This document shows, piece after piece, positions 44,700 to 54,381 of a DNA stretch of 64,000 nucleotides. The translations under genes were made by a program, and so were the position numbers. Source of the stretch: Bacteroidota bacterium (GTDB lineage Bacteria > Bacteroidota > Bacteroidia > Bacteroidales > VadinHA17); NCBI GenBank assembly GCA_029552825.1, contig JAKPDL010000116.1, positions 17,942 through 81,941 on the forward strand, read 5' to 3'. The notes beneath the pieces were generated by a model. It saw only the letters and a list, made by a program, of their open reading frames with translations, was not told the origin of the DNA and did not search any database. Each line of letters opens with the position of its first letter. Position 1 is the first letter of the stretch.

Positions 44700-45716
44700 T
44701 TACATTCTTGCCAGTGGAATAACGTCGTGTGATGCAAACTCTCCTTTAAGATATCTGTAATATCCTGTAATAGCTATCATTGCAGCATTATCTGTTGTAA
44801 AAATGAATTCAGGTATATAAACATTCCATCCTCTTTTTTCCCCTTCCTCTTTTAGAGCCTGACGAAATGCTGAATTGGCTGAAACGCCACCGGCTATTCC
44901 GATTTCTTCAATTCCGGTAATTTCTGCAGCCTTGACCAGTTTAGTTATTAAAACGGAGATTATTGCATCCTGCAGTGAAGCACATAAATCTGGCAGGTTT
45001 TCCTTTATAAAGTCAGGATTTTCATTTAATCTATCGCGCAGGAAATAAAGAAAGCTGGTTTTGAGGCCTGAAAAACTGAAATCCAGCCCTGGCACTGATG
45101 GCTTCGCAAACCGGAATGCGTTTTTATTACCTGAAGCTGCAAGTTTATCTATAACCGGACCTGCAGGATATGGAAGTCCCATCAGTTTTCCGCATTTGTC
45201 AAAAGCTTCACCTGCTGCATCATCAATAGTGTTACCGATTAATTCCATCGTATAATAATCCCTTACAACTATCAGCTGGGTATGACCGCCTGAGACCAGC
45301 AGACAGAGGAACGGGAAAGAAGGTATCCTGTTTTCTTTGTCTTTTCTTTTTATAAAATGAGCCAGAACATGGGCATGGAGGTGATTTACTTCTATCAAAG
45401 GAATATCTCTGGCAAGGGCAAGACCTTTTGCAAACGATACGCCAACAAGGAGTGAACCAATTAATCCCGGACCACGTGTAAATGCAACCGCTGAAATGTC
45501 CTGAATCTCAACCCCGGCTTCTTTTAATGCACGATCAACAACAGGAACTATGTTAATCTGATGCGCTCTCGATGCCAGCTCGGGCACAACGCCACCATAT
45601 ACCCTGTGCAGTTCCTGGGAGGAAATTAAATTCGACAACAGGTACCCATCCCTTATCACCGCTGCCGATGTATCATCGCACGACGATTCGATGCCAAGTA
45701 TTGTGATGTTCTCCAC
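44700..45716 (-). CDS. tsaD: tRNA N6-threonylcarbamoyladenosine transferase TsaD
   Basis: This 338-residue enzyme transfers the threonylcarbamoyl group to A37 of ANN-decoding tRNAs. The ASKHA fold shows LGIESSCDDTSAAVI, the metal-binding HLHAH motif, LVSGGHTQLIV, GEAFDKCGKLMGLPYPAGP and GGVSANSAFRQAL. It begins with GTG (45716), with no alternative start nearby that keeps the motif. It is divergent from tamB, a neighbourhood seen in other Bacteroidales. Confidence 0.96.
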   Translation of the reverse strand: MENITILGIESSCDDTSAAVIRDGYLLSNLISSQELHRVYGGVVPELASRAHQINIVPVVDRALKEAGVEIQDISAVAFTRGPGLIGSLLVGVSFAKGLALARDIPLIEVNHLHAHVLAHFIKRKDKENRIPSFPFLCLLVSGGHTQLIVVRDYYTMELIGNTIDDAAGEAFDKCGKLMGLPYPAGPVIDKLAASGNKNAFRFAKPSVPGLDFSFSGLKTSFLYFLRDRLNENPDFIKENLPDLCASLQDAIISVLITKLVKAAEITGIEEIGIAGGVSANSAFRQALKEEGEKRGWNVYIPEFIFTTDNAAMIAITGYYRYLKGEFASHDVIPLARM

Positions 45717-45774
45717 AGCTTTTTTTTTCCGTATTTTTTAAGTTATTTTGAAACTGAATTTACTGTAAAAATCA

Positions 45775-48700
45775 ATGCTCAAAAGTATTAAAAATATAGC
45801 CAGAGTAGTAATTATAACAATAACAACTATTACTGTCTTAATTTTAATGCTGTTACTTTTGCTAAGTATCTCCCCGGTTCAGACCATCATTTCAAAAAAG
45901 TTATCAGAATATATTTCAGAAGAACTCAACACCACAATATCTGTTGACAGGATAAAGTACACTTATTTCAATAGACTTAACATTGCAAATCTTCTCATAA
46001 AAGATAAAAATCAGGACACTCTTATTTATATTCCTCTTTTAAGAGTCAGCATCCGTAAATATGAGCCTGGAACTGGATCTCTGACTTTAGGCAGGATAAT
46101 TGCCACTCGCCCTCAGGTATCATTAATAACAGACTCCACCGGAGTAATGAATCTGACCTGGTACCTTGACAAATTCAGGAAGAAAGATTCTGAACACGGA
46201 AAAGGCAAGGGTAAGATTGAAATAAACCGTATCGATTTAAACAATGGACGTTTCAGGCTTGTAAACATAACCAAACCGCATTCTAAGACACCTGTTGATT
46301 TCAATAACCTTCGACTTGATTCTTTGTATGCAACAGTCACGAAGCTGAACATTGCAGGTGATTCGGTGAAAATGGATATTAAAGATTTAAGATTCAGGGA
46401 ATCATCCGGATTTGAAGTCAAAAACTTTTCATCAGAACTCTCTGTAAGTGGCAGAAAGATAATATTTTATAACAGCCTGATAGAGAGTGATTCATCATTA
46501 ATCAACGCGCCTGTAATAGCACTTTTACCCGATTCTGTTACAAAATTCAGAAATTTTGAAAGTGGCGTGGGTCTTCAGATTCAACTAACAGAATCAAAAA
46601 TTGCATGTTCTGAGCTAAGGTATTTAGTTCCTTTGAAAACACTTCCTTCAAATATATTTAATATTAAAGGTACAGTCACAGGAACTATATCGGAACTGAA
46701 GGGAAGGAATATCAGCATTGCTTTTGAAGATAATTCGAAAGCAGAAATAAACATCAGCCTGTCGGGTCTTCCTGACATTAACAACACATTTATTTTTTTC
46801 GAGATAAAACAACTGGAAACTTTCCCCATGGAGCTGGAAAAACTTAAAATTCCTGGAGCAAAACCAATAATTATTCCTGATAATCTGAGAGATATGGGGA
46901 AAATAGCATTTTCAGGCTCTTTTACAGGGTTCATAACAGATTTTGTGACTTACGGGAGGTTATACACAGATGCAGGAATAATATCATCCGATATCTCATT
47001 AAGACCTGAAGGGGCAAAGCACTTCAGAATAAAAGGGCTTCTGAAATGCGAAAATATAGATGCTGGAAGAATTGCAGGCAATTCCGACCTATTTGGAAAA
47101 TCGACTCTTATTGCGGATATCAACGGTGAAACTGAATCGTTTAAAACATTTGCCTTCAGCGTAAACGGAAAAATAGACAGCATTGAAATAAACAAATACA
47201 AATACAGAGATATAACTCTGAACGGATACTTTACTGAGAAGACATGGGATGGAACAATAAAAGCGGATGATGAAAACATACGGATGGAGTTGCTAGGAAT
47301 GTTCGATTTCAGCAAAGAGCTTCCCGAGTTCGATTTTACTCTTAACTTAAAAAATGCCGATCTCTACAGACTTAACATCGACAAGAAAGATTCCACTTCC
47401 GCTGCTTCATTATTACTGACAGCAAATTTCCGCGGAAATAATATTGACAACCTCGATGGTGAAATCAAACTACTCAATTCCAGTTTCCGGAAGTATGGTC
47501 AAAACCTCGAAGTATACGATTTTTCCCTTAAGACTTTTTCAAGGGAAAATGTTCGCTCATTGCTGCTGAATACCGATTTTTTCGACATGGAAATAAACGG
47601 GGACTATAATTTTGCGACCCTGGGAACCGAATTCAAAAAGATGTTTTCCGAGATTTTTCCATCGCGTTTCTCAACCTCACTCAAAAATACTGAAAACAAT
47701 ACCAATAACTTCAGACTGAAAGTTAATTTCAAGAATATAAATGCTTTAAATAATTTCCTTAAAACAGGACTGTCAATATCTGAAAACTCAATAATATCAG
47801 GATTTGTGCAACCTGATAGTACTATTCACATAAACGGGACTATTGGCACACTCGGAATAAAAAACAATTATTTCAGCAATCTCTCATTTGATCTTAATTA
47901 CAACGACTCCCTGTTCAAAGGAGGAATTTCAACCTCATCATTAAGTATTCTTAATTTGACTGAATTGAAAAATTTCAAAATAGGTCTGTCAACATTCCCT
48001 GATCATTTCCAGACCGCAATGGAATGGGACGACAGAAGCAAGGTTGCAAACAGGGGAACATTTAAAGCTGAAGGAGAATTTGTAAGCAAGACAGATAATG
48101 GAATTACTGGGAAAAAGTATTATTTAAAACTCGGAATTCTGCCGGGTGAAATTTATGTCAGGAATAACAGATGGGATATCAATCCGGCTGAAATAATTAT
48201 TGATACTAACTCCATCAAAATTTCCAGATTTTTGATTTCCAGTAATGAGAATTATTTCAGCATTGAGGGATCTGCGTCCCACGACAGGCAGGACACCATT
48301 TATATTAAGCTCAATAACATAAACATAAGTGGACTTAACAATCTTTATGAAAAGAAAGCAGGTGAGAAAAATACAATTCATCTGGCAATTGGCGGAATTC
48401 TCAGTGGCACAATAAGTCTTACAGATATCTACAGAAATTTCATGTTTGAAAGCAATATCCGCATAAACAATTTTGCTTTACTTGAAAGCAATTACGGTAC
48501 AGTTACAATCAGTTCTGCCTGGAATAAGTCAAGTAAAGTGGCAGATATTGAATTCAACAACAATATTGATGGTAGAAAGACATTTGATATAACAGGTTAC
48601 TATGATCCTGAGAACAGATTGATTGATCTTACAGCCCGTGCTGACAGGCTTCCGGTTGAAATACTTAATCCTCTCCTTAAAACATTTGCATCAGATATCA

Positions 48701-50289
48701 GCGGTATGGCATCGGGTAAGGTTCGCCTTCTGGGTGAACCTGGAAATATTACACTTACTGGCTCGCTTTATGCAGATAATTCAGCAATCAAAATAGATTA
48801 CCTTCAGACAAAGTACCGTTTCAGCGACAGTATAAGATTCGACAAAAATGCCATCAGGTTTAATAATATTGTTTTCAGAGATGAAAGGGGCAATACAGGT
48901 TCGCTGAATGGTTCGGTATATCACAAAAACTTCAAAGATTATTCTGTTGACCTTACCGTAAGGACCAACGGCTGCATGGTACTCAATACCAGAGAGAAAG
49001 ACAATGAAATCTTCTACGGTACTGCATTTGCCAGCGGAGTTACAACAATAAAAACGATAGGGCAGGTTTTAAGGTTTGATATCTCAGCCAGAACAGGCAG
49101 AAATACAAGGTTTTTCATCCCTCTCAATACAGGAATGTCAGTTGCTGAAAACACATTCGTATCTTTTATCAGTTCCGAAAGTGAAAAACAGAAAGAGGTA
49201 TCAAAGAGTGTGGTTTACCAGCAGCCACAATCACCAAAAACCGCCCTCGAGATGGCCTTCGACCTTGAAGTGACACCCGATGCCGAAATACAACTTATAA
49301 TGGACCCCAAGGCAGGTGATATTATGAAAGGGTCAGGTTCAGGAAATCTTAACCTGAGTCTCGACCGCAAAGGCGTTTTTAAAATTTTCGGTGACTATAC
49401 TATTGAAAGTGGTGATTATTTGTTCACACTTGGTAATATTATTAACAAGCCGTTTACCGTTCAGAGTGGAGGCAAAATAACCTTCAATGGTGAACTCGAC
49501 AGGGCAGACATTGATATAAAGGCTGTTTACCGCACAAAAGCATCACTTTACGAAATAATGCCTGGAATGTTGTCGGATGAAAAACTTAAGGAGAGGATAC
49601 CAGTAGAGTGCCTTCTGATTCTTACAGGCAAGCTCTTCAATCCTGTTGTAGGATTTGACATTAATCTTCCAACAGCTGATGAAGAGACAAGGGCATATCT
49701 TCGAAGTATGATTAAATCGGAGGAAGAAATGAGTAAACAGTTCCTCTTCCTTCTGGTTATGAACAGTTTCTATGCTGACCCTTCAGCTGGCATACAAACA
49801 AGAAAAGCTGACATCGGTTCAGCAACTGTAGGAGTTACAACAATGGAAATGCTTTCAAACCAGCTAAGCAACTGGTTGTCACAGATTAGCAAGGATTTTG
49901 ATATAGGTGTGGTATACCGCCCGGGCTCATCTGCCCTTCCCAACTCACAGGAACTTCAAGTCGCTCTATCAACACAGCTACTTAATGACAGGGTAACGAT
50001 AAATGGAAATTTTGACGTTGCAGGTAATCAGGCTGCTGGCAGAATTGGAACATCAAGCACAAACACTATTACAGGAGCATTCGATATCGAATACAAGATA
50101 AGTGAAAGGCTCAGGTTTAAGTTTTTTAACAGGTCGAATGATAATCTCTATATCGACAATGGAGTACAATATACTCAGGGCATAGGTATATTTTACAAAC
50201 AGGACTTCGACAGATTCAGGGATTTATTCGTAAAAAAGGAAAAAAGCCCCGGAAAAAAAGAGGAAGAAGTTAAGGTAGTTGATAAATAA
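45775..50289 (+). CDS. tamB: TamB-like translocation and assembly module protein (DUF490)
   Basis: This very long 1504-residue protein has one N-terminal membrane helix (about 9-35) and an extended beta-rich periplasmic body, ending with the TamB/DUF490 C-terminal domain (about 1150-1480), which includes LEVTPDAEIQLIMDPKAGD, GSGNLNLSLDRKG and IEYKISERLRFKFFNRSND. TamB-like bridges help move lipids and barrel proteins between the membranes. The N-terminal AsmA-like part has the pattern seen in this family (ITTITVLILMLLLLLSISPV). It is a single gene between tsaD and exbB. Confidence 0.92.
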   Translation: MLKSIKNIARVVIITITTITVLILMLLLLLSISPVQTIISKKLSEYISEELNTTISVDRIKYTYFNRLNIANLLIKDKNQDTLIYIPLLRVSIRKYEPGTGSLTLGRIIATRPQVSLITDSTGVMNLTWYLDKFRKKDSEHGKGKGKIEINRIDLNNGRFRLVNITKPHSKTPVDFNNLRLDSLYATVTKLNIAGDSVKMDIKDLRFRESSGFEVKNFSSELSVSGRKIIFYNSLIESDSSLINAPVIALLPDSVTKFRNFESGVGLQIQLTESKIACSELRYLVPLKTLPSNIFNIKGTVTGTISELKGRNISIAFEDNSKAEINISLSGLPDINNTFIFFEIKQLETFPMELEKLKIPGAKPIIIPDNLRDMGKIAFSGSFTGFITDFVTYGRLYTDAGIISSDISLRPEGAKHFRIKGLLKCENIDAGRIAGNSDLFGKSTLIADINGETESFKTFAFSVNGKIDSIEINKYKYRDITLNGYFTEKTWDGTIKADDENIRMELLGMFDFSKELPEFDFTLNLKNADLYRLNIDKKDSTSAASLLLTANFRGNNIDNLDGEIKLLNSSFRKYGQNLEVYDFSLKTFSRENVRSLLLNTDFFDMEINGDYNFATLGTEFKKMFSEIFPSRFSTSLKNTENNTNNFRLKVNFKNINALNNFLKTGLSISENSIISGFVQPDSTIHINGTIGTLGIKNNYFSNLSFDLNYNDSLFKGGISTSSLSILNLTELKNFKIGLSTFPDHFQTAMEWDDRSKVANRGTFKAEGEFVSKTDNGITGKKYYLKLGILPGEIYVRNNRWDINPAEIIIDTNSIKISRFLISSNENYFSIEGSASHDRQDTIYIKLNNINISGLNNLYEKKAGEKNTIHLAIGGILSGTISLTDIYRNFMFESNIRINNFALLESNYGTVTISSAWNKSSKVADIEFNNNIDGRKTFDITGYYDPENRLIDLTARADRLPVEILNPLLKTFASDISGMASGKVRLLGEPGNITLTGSLYADNSAIKIDYLQTKYRFSDSIRFDKNAIRFNNIVFRDERGNTGSLNGSVYHKNFKDYSVDLTVRTNGCMVLNTREKDNEIFYGTAFASGVTTIKTIGQVLRFDISARTGRNTRFFIPLNTGMSVAENTFVSFISSESEKQKEVSKSVVYQQPQSPKTALEMAFDLEVTPDAEIQLIMDPKAGDIMKGSGSGNLNLSLDRKGVFKIFGDYTIESGDYLFTLGNIINKPFTVQSGGKITFNGELDRADIDIKAVYRTKASLYEIMPGMLSDEKLKERIPVECLLILTGKLFNPVVGFDINLPTADEETRAYLRSMIKSEEEMSKQFLFLLVMNSFYADPSAGIQTRKADIGSATVGVTTMEMLSNQLSNWLSQISKDFDIGVVYRPGSSALPNSQELQVALSTQLLNDRVTINGNFDVAGNQAAGRIGTSSTNTITGAFDIEYKISERLRFKFFNRSNDNLYIDNGVQYTQGIGIFYKQDFDRFRDLFVKKEKSPGKKEEEVKVVDK

Positions 50290-50344
50290 CCTCTTTTTGT
50301 TATTAAACCGGAAATAATATAAAAAACATTGCCTCGTTTTTAAA

Positions 50345-50352
50345 TAAATTTG
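50345..50352 (+). promoter_or_regulatory. Bacteroidetes -7 box for exbB-exbD-tonB (TAAATTTG)
   Basis: Full TAnnTTTG match followed by C, 66 bases before the exbB ATG. No strong -33 TTTG at usual spacing. Confidence 0.5.
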
Positions 50353-50418
50353 CATCCGAGACAAAAATCTATTAACAGGGTAAATTATAATTGTTTATAA
50401 CTTAATCTGAATTAAATA

Positions 50419-51105
50419 ATGGGATATCTCTTATTACTTCCACAGGATACTGGCCTGCAGGGTGCAGGTGAAATGAAGATGACTCTTCTTGATCTTGCCA
50501 TAAAAGGCGGATGGGTTATGATTCCTATAATTCTGCTCTCATTTATTGCAGCGTACATTTTCATTGAAAGGTATTATGTTATAAAAAGGGCAAGCAAAGA
50601 AGACCTCAACTTCATGAACAGGATAAAGGATTACATACATGACGGAAAAATTGATGCAGCCGTTGCATTATGCAGATCGACTGATTCGCCATCGGCAAGG
50701 ATGGTTGAAAAAGGCATAAGCAGGCTGGGAAGGCCATTGCACGATATCAATACTGCTATTGAGAATGTCGGAAAACTTGAGATTTCAAAGCTTGAGAAAG
50801 GTTTTCCGACTCTTGCCACTATTGCAGGTGCAGAACCAATGCTGGGCTTCCTTGGTACAGTAATCGGTATGGTTAAGTCATTTTATGCAATGTCGCAGGC
50901 AGGTAGCAACGTTGAAATATCAACCATGTCGAGCGGTATTTATACAGCTCTTATAACCACAGTAGCAGGTCTGGCAATAGGTATTCTTTGCTTCTTTGCT
51001 TACAATTTCCTCGTTGAAAGAGTTGAAAAAGTTGTATTCAACCTTGAGGCTACACTCACTGAATTCATGGATATTCTCAACGAACCTGTAAAAACCGGTA
51101 AGTAA
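50419..51105 (+). CDS. exbB: MotA/TolQ/ExbB proton channel family protein
   Basis: This 228-residue inner-membrane protein forms the stator-like proton channel that powers TonB or TolA. It has three membrane helices: about 33-53 (WVMIPIILLSFIAAYIFIE), then a cytoplasmic loop, and about 133-160 and 175-200 (PTLATIAGAEPMLGFLGTVIGM, ALITTVAGLAIGILCFFAYN). The GTVIGM and TTVAGLAIGI stretches line the channel in the family. exbD follows after one base. Confidence 0.94.
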   Translation: MGYLLLLPQDTGLQGAGEMKMTLLDLAIKGGWVMIPIILLSFIAAYIFIERYYVIKRASKEDLNFMNRIKDYIHDGKIDAAVALCRSTDSPSARMVEKGISRLGRPLHDINTAIENVGKLEISKLEKGFPTLATIAGAEPMLGFLGTVIGMVKSFYAMSQAGSNVEISTMSSGIYTALITTVAGLAIGILCFFAYNFLVERVEKVVFNLEATLTEFMDILNEPVKTGK

Positions 51106-51106
51106 G

Positions 51107-51499
51107 ATGGCTCTAACGACAAGAAATAAGATAAATATAAGTTTCAGTTCTGTCGGGATGACTGATGTTGTATTTAACTTACTGATCTTCTTTATGTTAA
51201 CATCAACATTGATTCATCCAACAGCATTGAAACTGAATCTGCCCAAAGGTTCGGTGCAGGTATCTGCAAAGCCTCAGACAACTGTTTCAATAACAAAAGA
51301 CCTGAAACTTTATGTTGAGAACCAGCAGATAAGTTTTGATGATCTTGAGGCGGTTCTGAAGCAGAAGCTTAGTGCTAACCCTGATATTTATATTGCTTTG
51401 CATACTGATGAAAGTGTGCCGATCGGGGTTGTTACAAAAGTTTTAAATGTGGCTCAGAAAAACAATTACAAATTAATCCTTGCAACTACACCAAAATAG
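51107..51499 (+). CDS. exbD: ExbD/TolR family protein
   Basis: This 130-residue protein has one N-terminal membrane helix (about 19-38) with the proton-carrying aspartate in SVGMTDVVFNLLIFFML. The periplasmic domain has the ExbD/TolR fold (LKLNLPKGS, NPDIYIALHTDESVPIGVV). It sits between exbB (1 base gap) and tonB, whose likely TTG start overlaps its last 20 bases. No own ribosome site is visible. Confidence 0.94.
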   Translation: MALTTRNKINISFSSVGMTDVVFNLLIFFMLTSTLIHPTALKLNLPKGSVQVSAKPQTTVSITKDLKLYVENQQISFDDLEAVLKQKLSANPDIYIALHTDESVPIGVVTKVLNVAQKNNYKLILATTPK

Positions 51500-52379
51500 C
51501 AGTGTTCGCAAAATACCTTCTGAGAAAGGGAAGGGTCTGGCAGGAACAATTCTGTTTCATGCAGGATTGTTTATACTCTTTCTTGTAATTGGATTTTCGG
51601 TACGTTTACCTGACAAACCTGAGTCGGGTATACTGGTTAATTTCGGTTTTGATGATACTGGCTCTGGTCTGATAGAACCTTCGGGTCTTCCCTCTCAGCC
51701 TGAAGCTACCCCCCTACCTGTACAGGCACAGGAAGAGACAACAGTAAAAGATGAAGCACTTCTTACCCAGGATTTTGATAAAGAGGTGCCTGAAGTTAAA
51801 AAAGCTGACCCTGAAGCTGAAAAGAAAAAACAGGAGCAGATTGAGGCAGAAAAAAAGCGACAGGCTGACCTGGAGGCTGAACGTCTGAAAAGGGAGAAGG
51901 AAGAAGAAGAAAGAAGAAGGCTTGAAGAAGAACAGAAAAGAGTTAATGAGATACTTAACAAAACAAAGAATGCTCTTGCAGGGGCAAAAAATACCGGAAC
52001 GGATTCAAGAGGTGAAGGCGTGGCAGGCGGCCAGGGTAATCAGGGCGTTCCTGAAGGCTCACCTGATTCAAAAATAAGAGGTGAAGGATCAGGGCTTGGC
52101 GATAGGGGCATATCCTATAGCCTTGAAGGCAGAGGATTTCAGTCGTTGCCACCACCAAAATATGATTACCAGGGAGAAGGAAGAGTCGTTGTTGAAGTAA
52201 GCGTCGATAGAAACGGTAAAGTAATCCAGGCAATTCCCGGTGCAAAAGGTTCTACAACACTCGATGAATATCTTCTGAATGCAGCTAAAGAAGCAGCACT
52301 AAAAGCTGTTTTCGAACCCAAACCAGATGCTCCGGTAATACAAAAAGGAACAATTACATATAATTTCGTTCTGAAATAA
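51480..52379 (+). CDS. tonB: TonB family energy transducer with a TolA-like charged helix
   Basis: This 299-residue protein has a membrane anchor (about 19-41), a long Lys/Glu/Arg helix at about 105-165 (EAEKKKQEQIEAEKKRQAD), a Gly-rich linker (166-215) and a TonB C-terminal domain at about 222-299 (GRVVVEVSVDRNGKV, ITYNFVLK). The middle part resembles TolA more than the Pro-rich TonB linker. No ATG is available before the anchor; the likely start is TTG 51480, overlapping exbD by 20 bases. It would use the ExbB-ExbD motor to drive outer-membrane transport or, by analogy with TolA, outer-membrane integrity. Confidence 0.88.
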   Translation: MQLHQNSSVRKIPSEKGKGLAGTILFHAGLFILFLVIGFSVRLPDKPESGILVNFGFDDTGSGLIEPSGLPSQPEATPLPVQAQEETTVKDEALLTQDFDKEVPEVKKADPEAEKKKQEQIEAEKKRQADLEAERLKREKEEEERRRLEEEQKRVNEILNKTKNALAGAKNTGTDSRGEGVAGGQGNQGVPEGSPDSKIRGEGSGLGDRGISYSLEGRGFQSLPPPKYDYQGEGRVVVEVSVDRNGKVIQAIPGAKGSTTLDEYLLNAAKEAALKAVFEPKPDAPVIQKGTITYNFVLK

Positions 52380-52415
52380 GAAGACTGGAAGATAAGATTT
52401 CAAAATCGAATAATC

Positions 52416-52796
52416 CTATCCAAGAAGATCTTTTATTGAAACCGAGAGATTATCGAGAAGATTATTGTCTTTGATCACATAATCATCTATTCCTTTTCTT
52501 GCCAGCTCTAGTACAATTTCACCCTTCTCCTGTCCCGACAGCATAATCACAATAACATCCGGGTATATCTCTTTTATCCTGTCAAAAACTTCCATACCAT
52601 TCATAACTTGCTGGCCCGGTTTTGTAAAATAATAATCAAGTATCACAAGGTCAGGCTTCTGGCTCATTGCTTTTATGCAATCCTCTCCGTAATTAAAAGT
52701 CTCAACATTATAACCTTCAGAAGTGAAGCGTTTTTTAATGAGGCTTGTTACGAAAGGGTCATCATCAACCACAAATATTATTTTACCCTTATCCAT
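52416..52796 (-). CDS. Single-domain response regulator
   Basis: This 126-residue protein is a receiver domain with no output domain. The acidic pocket is DDDP (10-13), the phosphoacceptor is Asp54 in LVILDYYF, with SGQ (Ser87 region) and Lys109 (YVIKD) as the conserved switch residues. It may pass a phosphate to another regulator or act by protein binding. No histidine kinase is nearby. It is transcribed opposite to tonB and in the same direction as glyA. Confidence 0.9.
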   Translation of the reverse strand: MDKGKIIFVVDDDPFVTSLIKKRFTSEGYNVETFNYGEDCIKAMSQKPDLVILDYYFTKPGQQVMNGMEVFDRIKEIYPDVIVIMLSGQEKGEIVLELARKGIDDYVIKDNNLLDNLSVSIKDLLG

Positions 52797-52861
52797 GGTA
52801 TAACTTTAACATGTAAATTTAACATTAAAAATTAAAAAAGAGCATTTAACCGGTTATTAAT

Positions 52862-54151
52862 CTAAAATGCATCTTCATTAAAAAGCGGAAATGGTTTCAT
52901 CATCTCTTTGACTTTTTCCCCAACCCGGTTAATAACCTCCTCATTGTCAATATTTGTCAGTACTTCGTCGATTAATTCAACGATAAGCGGCATATGCTCT
53001 TCTTTTAATCCTCTTGTTGTTATGGCGGGAGTACCAACTCTCAGACCTGATGTCAGAAAAGGTGATCTGGTATCGAAAGGAACCATATTTTTATTTACTG
53101 TAATCTTTGCCCTGACAAGTGTGTTTTCTGCCTTTTTGCCTGACAGATCCGGAAATTTTGTTCGCAAATCTATCAGCATCAGATGGTTGTCAGTGCCTCC
53201 CGAAACGATTTTATAGCCCTTGTTAATGAATGCTTCTGCCATTACTGCTGCGTTTCTTTTAACCTGCATCTGATATTTTTTGAATTGAGGTTCGAGGGCT
53301 TCACCGAATGCAACGGCTTTTGCTGCTATGATGTGCTCAAGCGGGCCACCCTGTACTCCGGGAAAAACTGCAGAGTTTATTACCGACGACATCATCCTAA
53401 TTTCTCCTTTAGGAGTAGTAAGTCCCCATGGATTCTCATAATCCTTACCCATCAGAATAATACCGCCTCTCGGTCCTCTCAGTGTTTTATGTGTAGTGGA
53501 AGTCACAATGTGTGCATACTTCAGTGGATTGTTAAGCAAACCGGCAGCTATAAGTCCTGCCGGATGAGCCATATCAACCATCAATACTGCTCCAACATCA
53601 TCTGCTATCTTCCTCATCCTTGCATAATCCCACTCCCTCGAATAAGCCGAAGCTCCTCCAATAATAAGTTTAGGCCTCTCTCGATGAGCAATTTCTTCCA
53701 TCATATCATAATCCACCAGACCTGTCTCCTCATTAACCCCGTACGATACAGCCCTGTAAAGGATCCCGGAGGAATTGACCGGAGAACCATGCGAAAGATG
53801 CCCGCCATGTGAAAGATTCAGTCCCATAAATGTATCACCGGGTTTCAGATAAGCCATAAAAACAGCCATATTTGCCTGTGCACCTGAATGAGGCTGTACA
53901 TTGGCATATTCTGCCCCAAAAAGCATTTTCAGTCTGTCAATAGCTACCTGCTCAGCCATATCAATAAATTCGCATCCTCCATAATATCTGTTACCAGGAT
54001 AGCCTTCAGCATATTTGTTTGTTAAAACAGAACCCATCGCTTCAAGTACCTGCTGACTCACAAAATTCTCCGATGCAATAAGCTCTATACCCTCTGCCTG
54101 GCGTTCATATTCTTTTCTGATAATTTCAAAAACGACTTCGTCTCTTTTCAT
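52862..54151 (-). CDS. glyA: Serine hydroxymethyltransferase
   Basis: This 429-residue PLP enzyme interconverts serine and glycine and makes 5,10-methylene-tetrahydrofolate. Motifs are [37 protein letters not shown], the PLP lysine in [15 protein letters not shown] and [12 protein letters not shown]. Length is normal. The upstream gap to the ClC gene (54152-54381) is AT-rich, with two imperfect 18-base repeats just before the start. Confidence 0.97.
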   Translation of the reverse strand: MKRDEVVFEIIRKEYERQAEGIELIASENFVSQQVLEAMGSVLTNKYAEGYPGNRYYGGCEFIDMAEQVAIDRLKMLFGAEYANVQPHSGAQANMAVFMAYLKPGDTFMGLNLSHGGHLSHGSPVNSSGILYRAVSYGVNEETGLVDYDMMEEIAHRERPKLIIGGASAYSREWDYARMRKIADDVGAVLMVDMAHPAGLIAAGLLNNPLKYAHIVTSTTHKTLRGPRGGIILMGKDYENPWGLTTPKGEIRMMSSVINSAVFPGVQGGPLEHIIAAKAVAFGEALEPQFKKYQMQVKRNAAVMAEAFINKGYKIVSGGTDNHLMLIDLRTKFPDLSGKKAENTLVRAKITVNKNMVPFDTRSPFLTSGLRVGTPAITTRGLKEEHMPLIVELIDEVLTNIDNEEVINRVGEKVKEMMKPFPLFNEDAF

Positions 54152-54152
54152 T

Positions 54153-54190
54153 ATTCAATGTATTATGTTAATATTCAATATATTATCATG
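54153..54190. repeat. Two imperfect 18-base direct repeats upstream of glyA
   Basis: ATTCAATGTATTATGTTA (54153-54170) and ATTCAATATATTATCATG (54173-54190) match at 14 of 18 positions with a 20-base period. They lie just before the glyA ATG, so they could bind a regulator, or they may be chance in an AT-rich gap. Confidence 0.35.
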
Positions 54191-54381
54191 ATTTTCCAAA
54201 TCACTATCAGGGTTAAAGTATGTGATAATTTAAGTTTGACAAAATTTTATGTGAAATTTCAAACATATTCAAGTTATGAATGAAATGATAAAATTAATTC
54301 AATGTTCAATTATTAAATCAAAACTATTTAATACTTGTGCAATTTTAGGTAAAAGTTTTAAAAACATAAATTTCATCTAAA

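Noticed and set aside
53183..53812. 209-codon open frame opposite glyA
   Set aside because: It is a shadow of a highly conserved gene, with an amino-acid composition rich in Cys, His and Ser.
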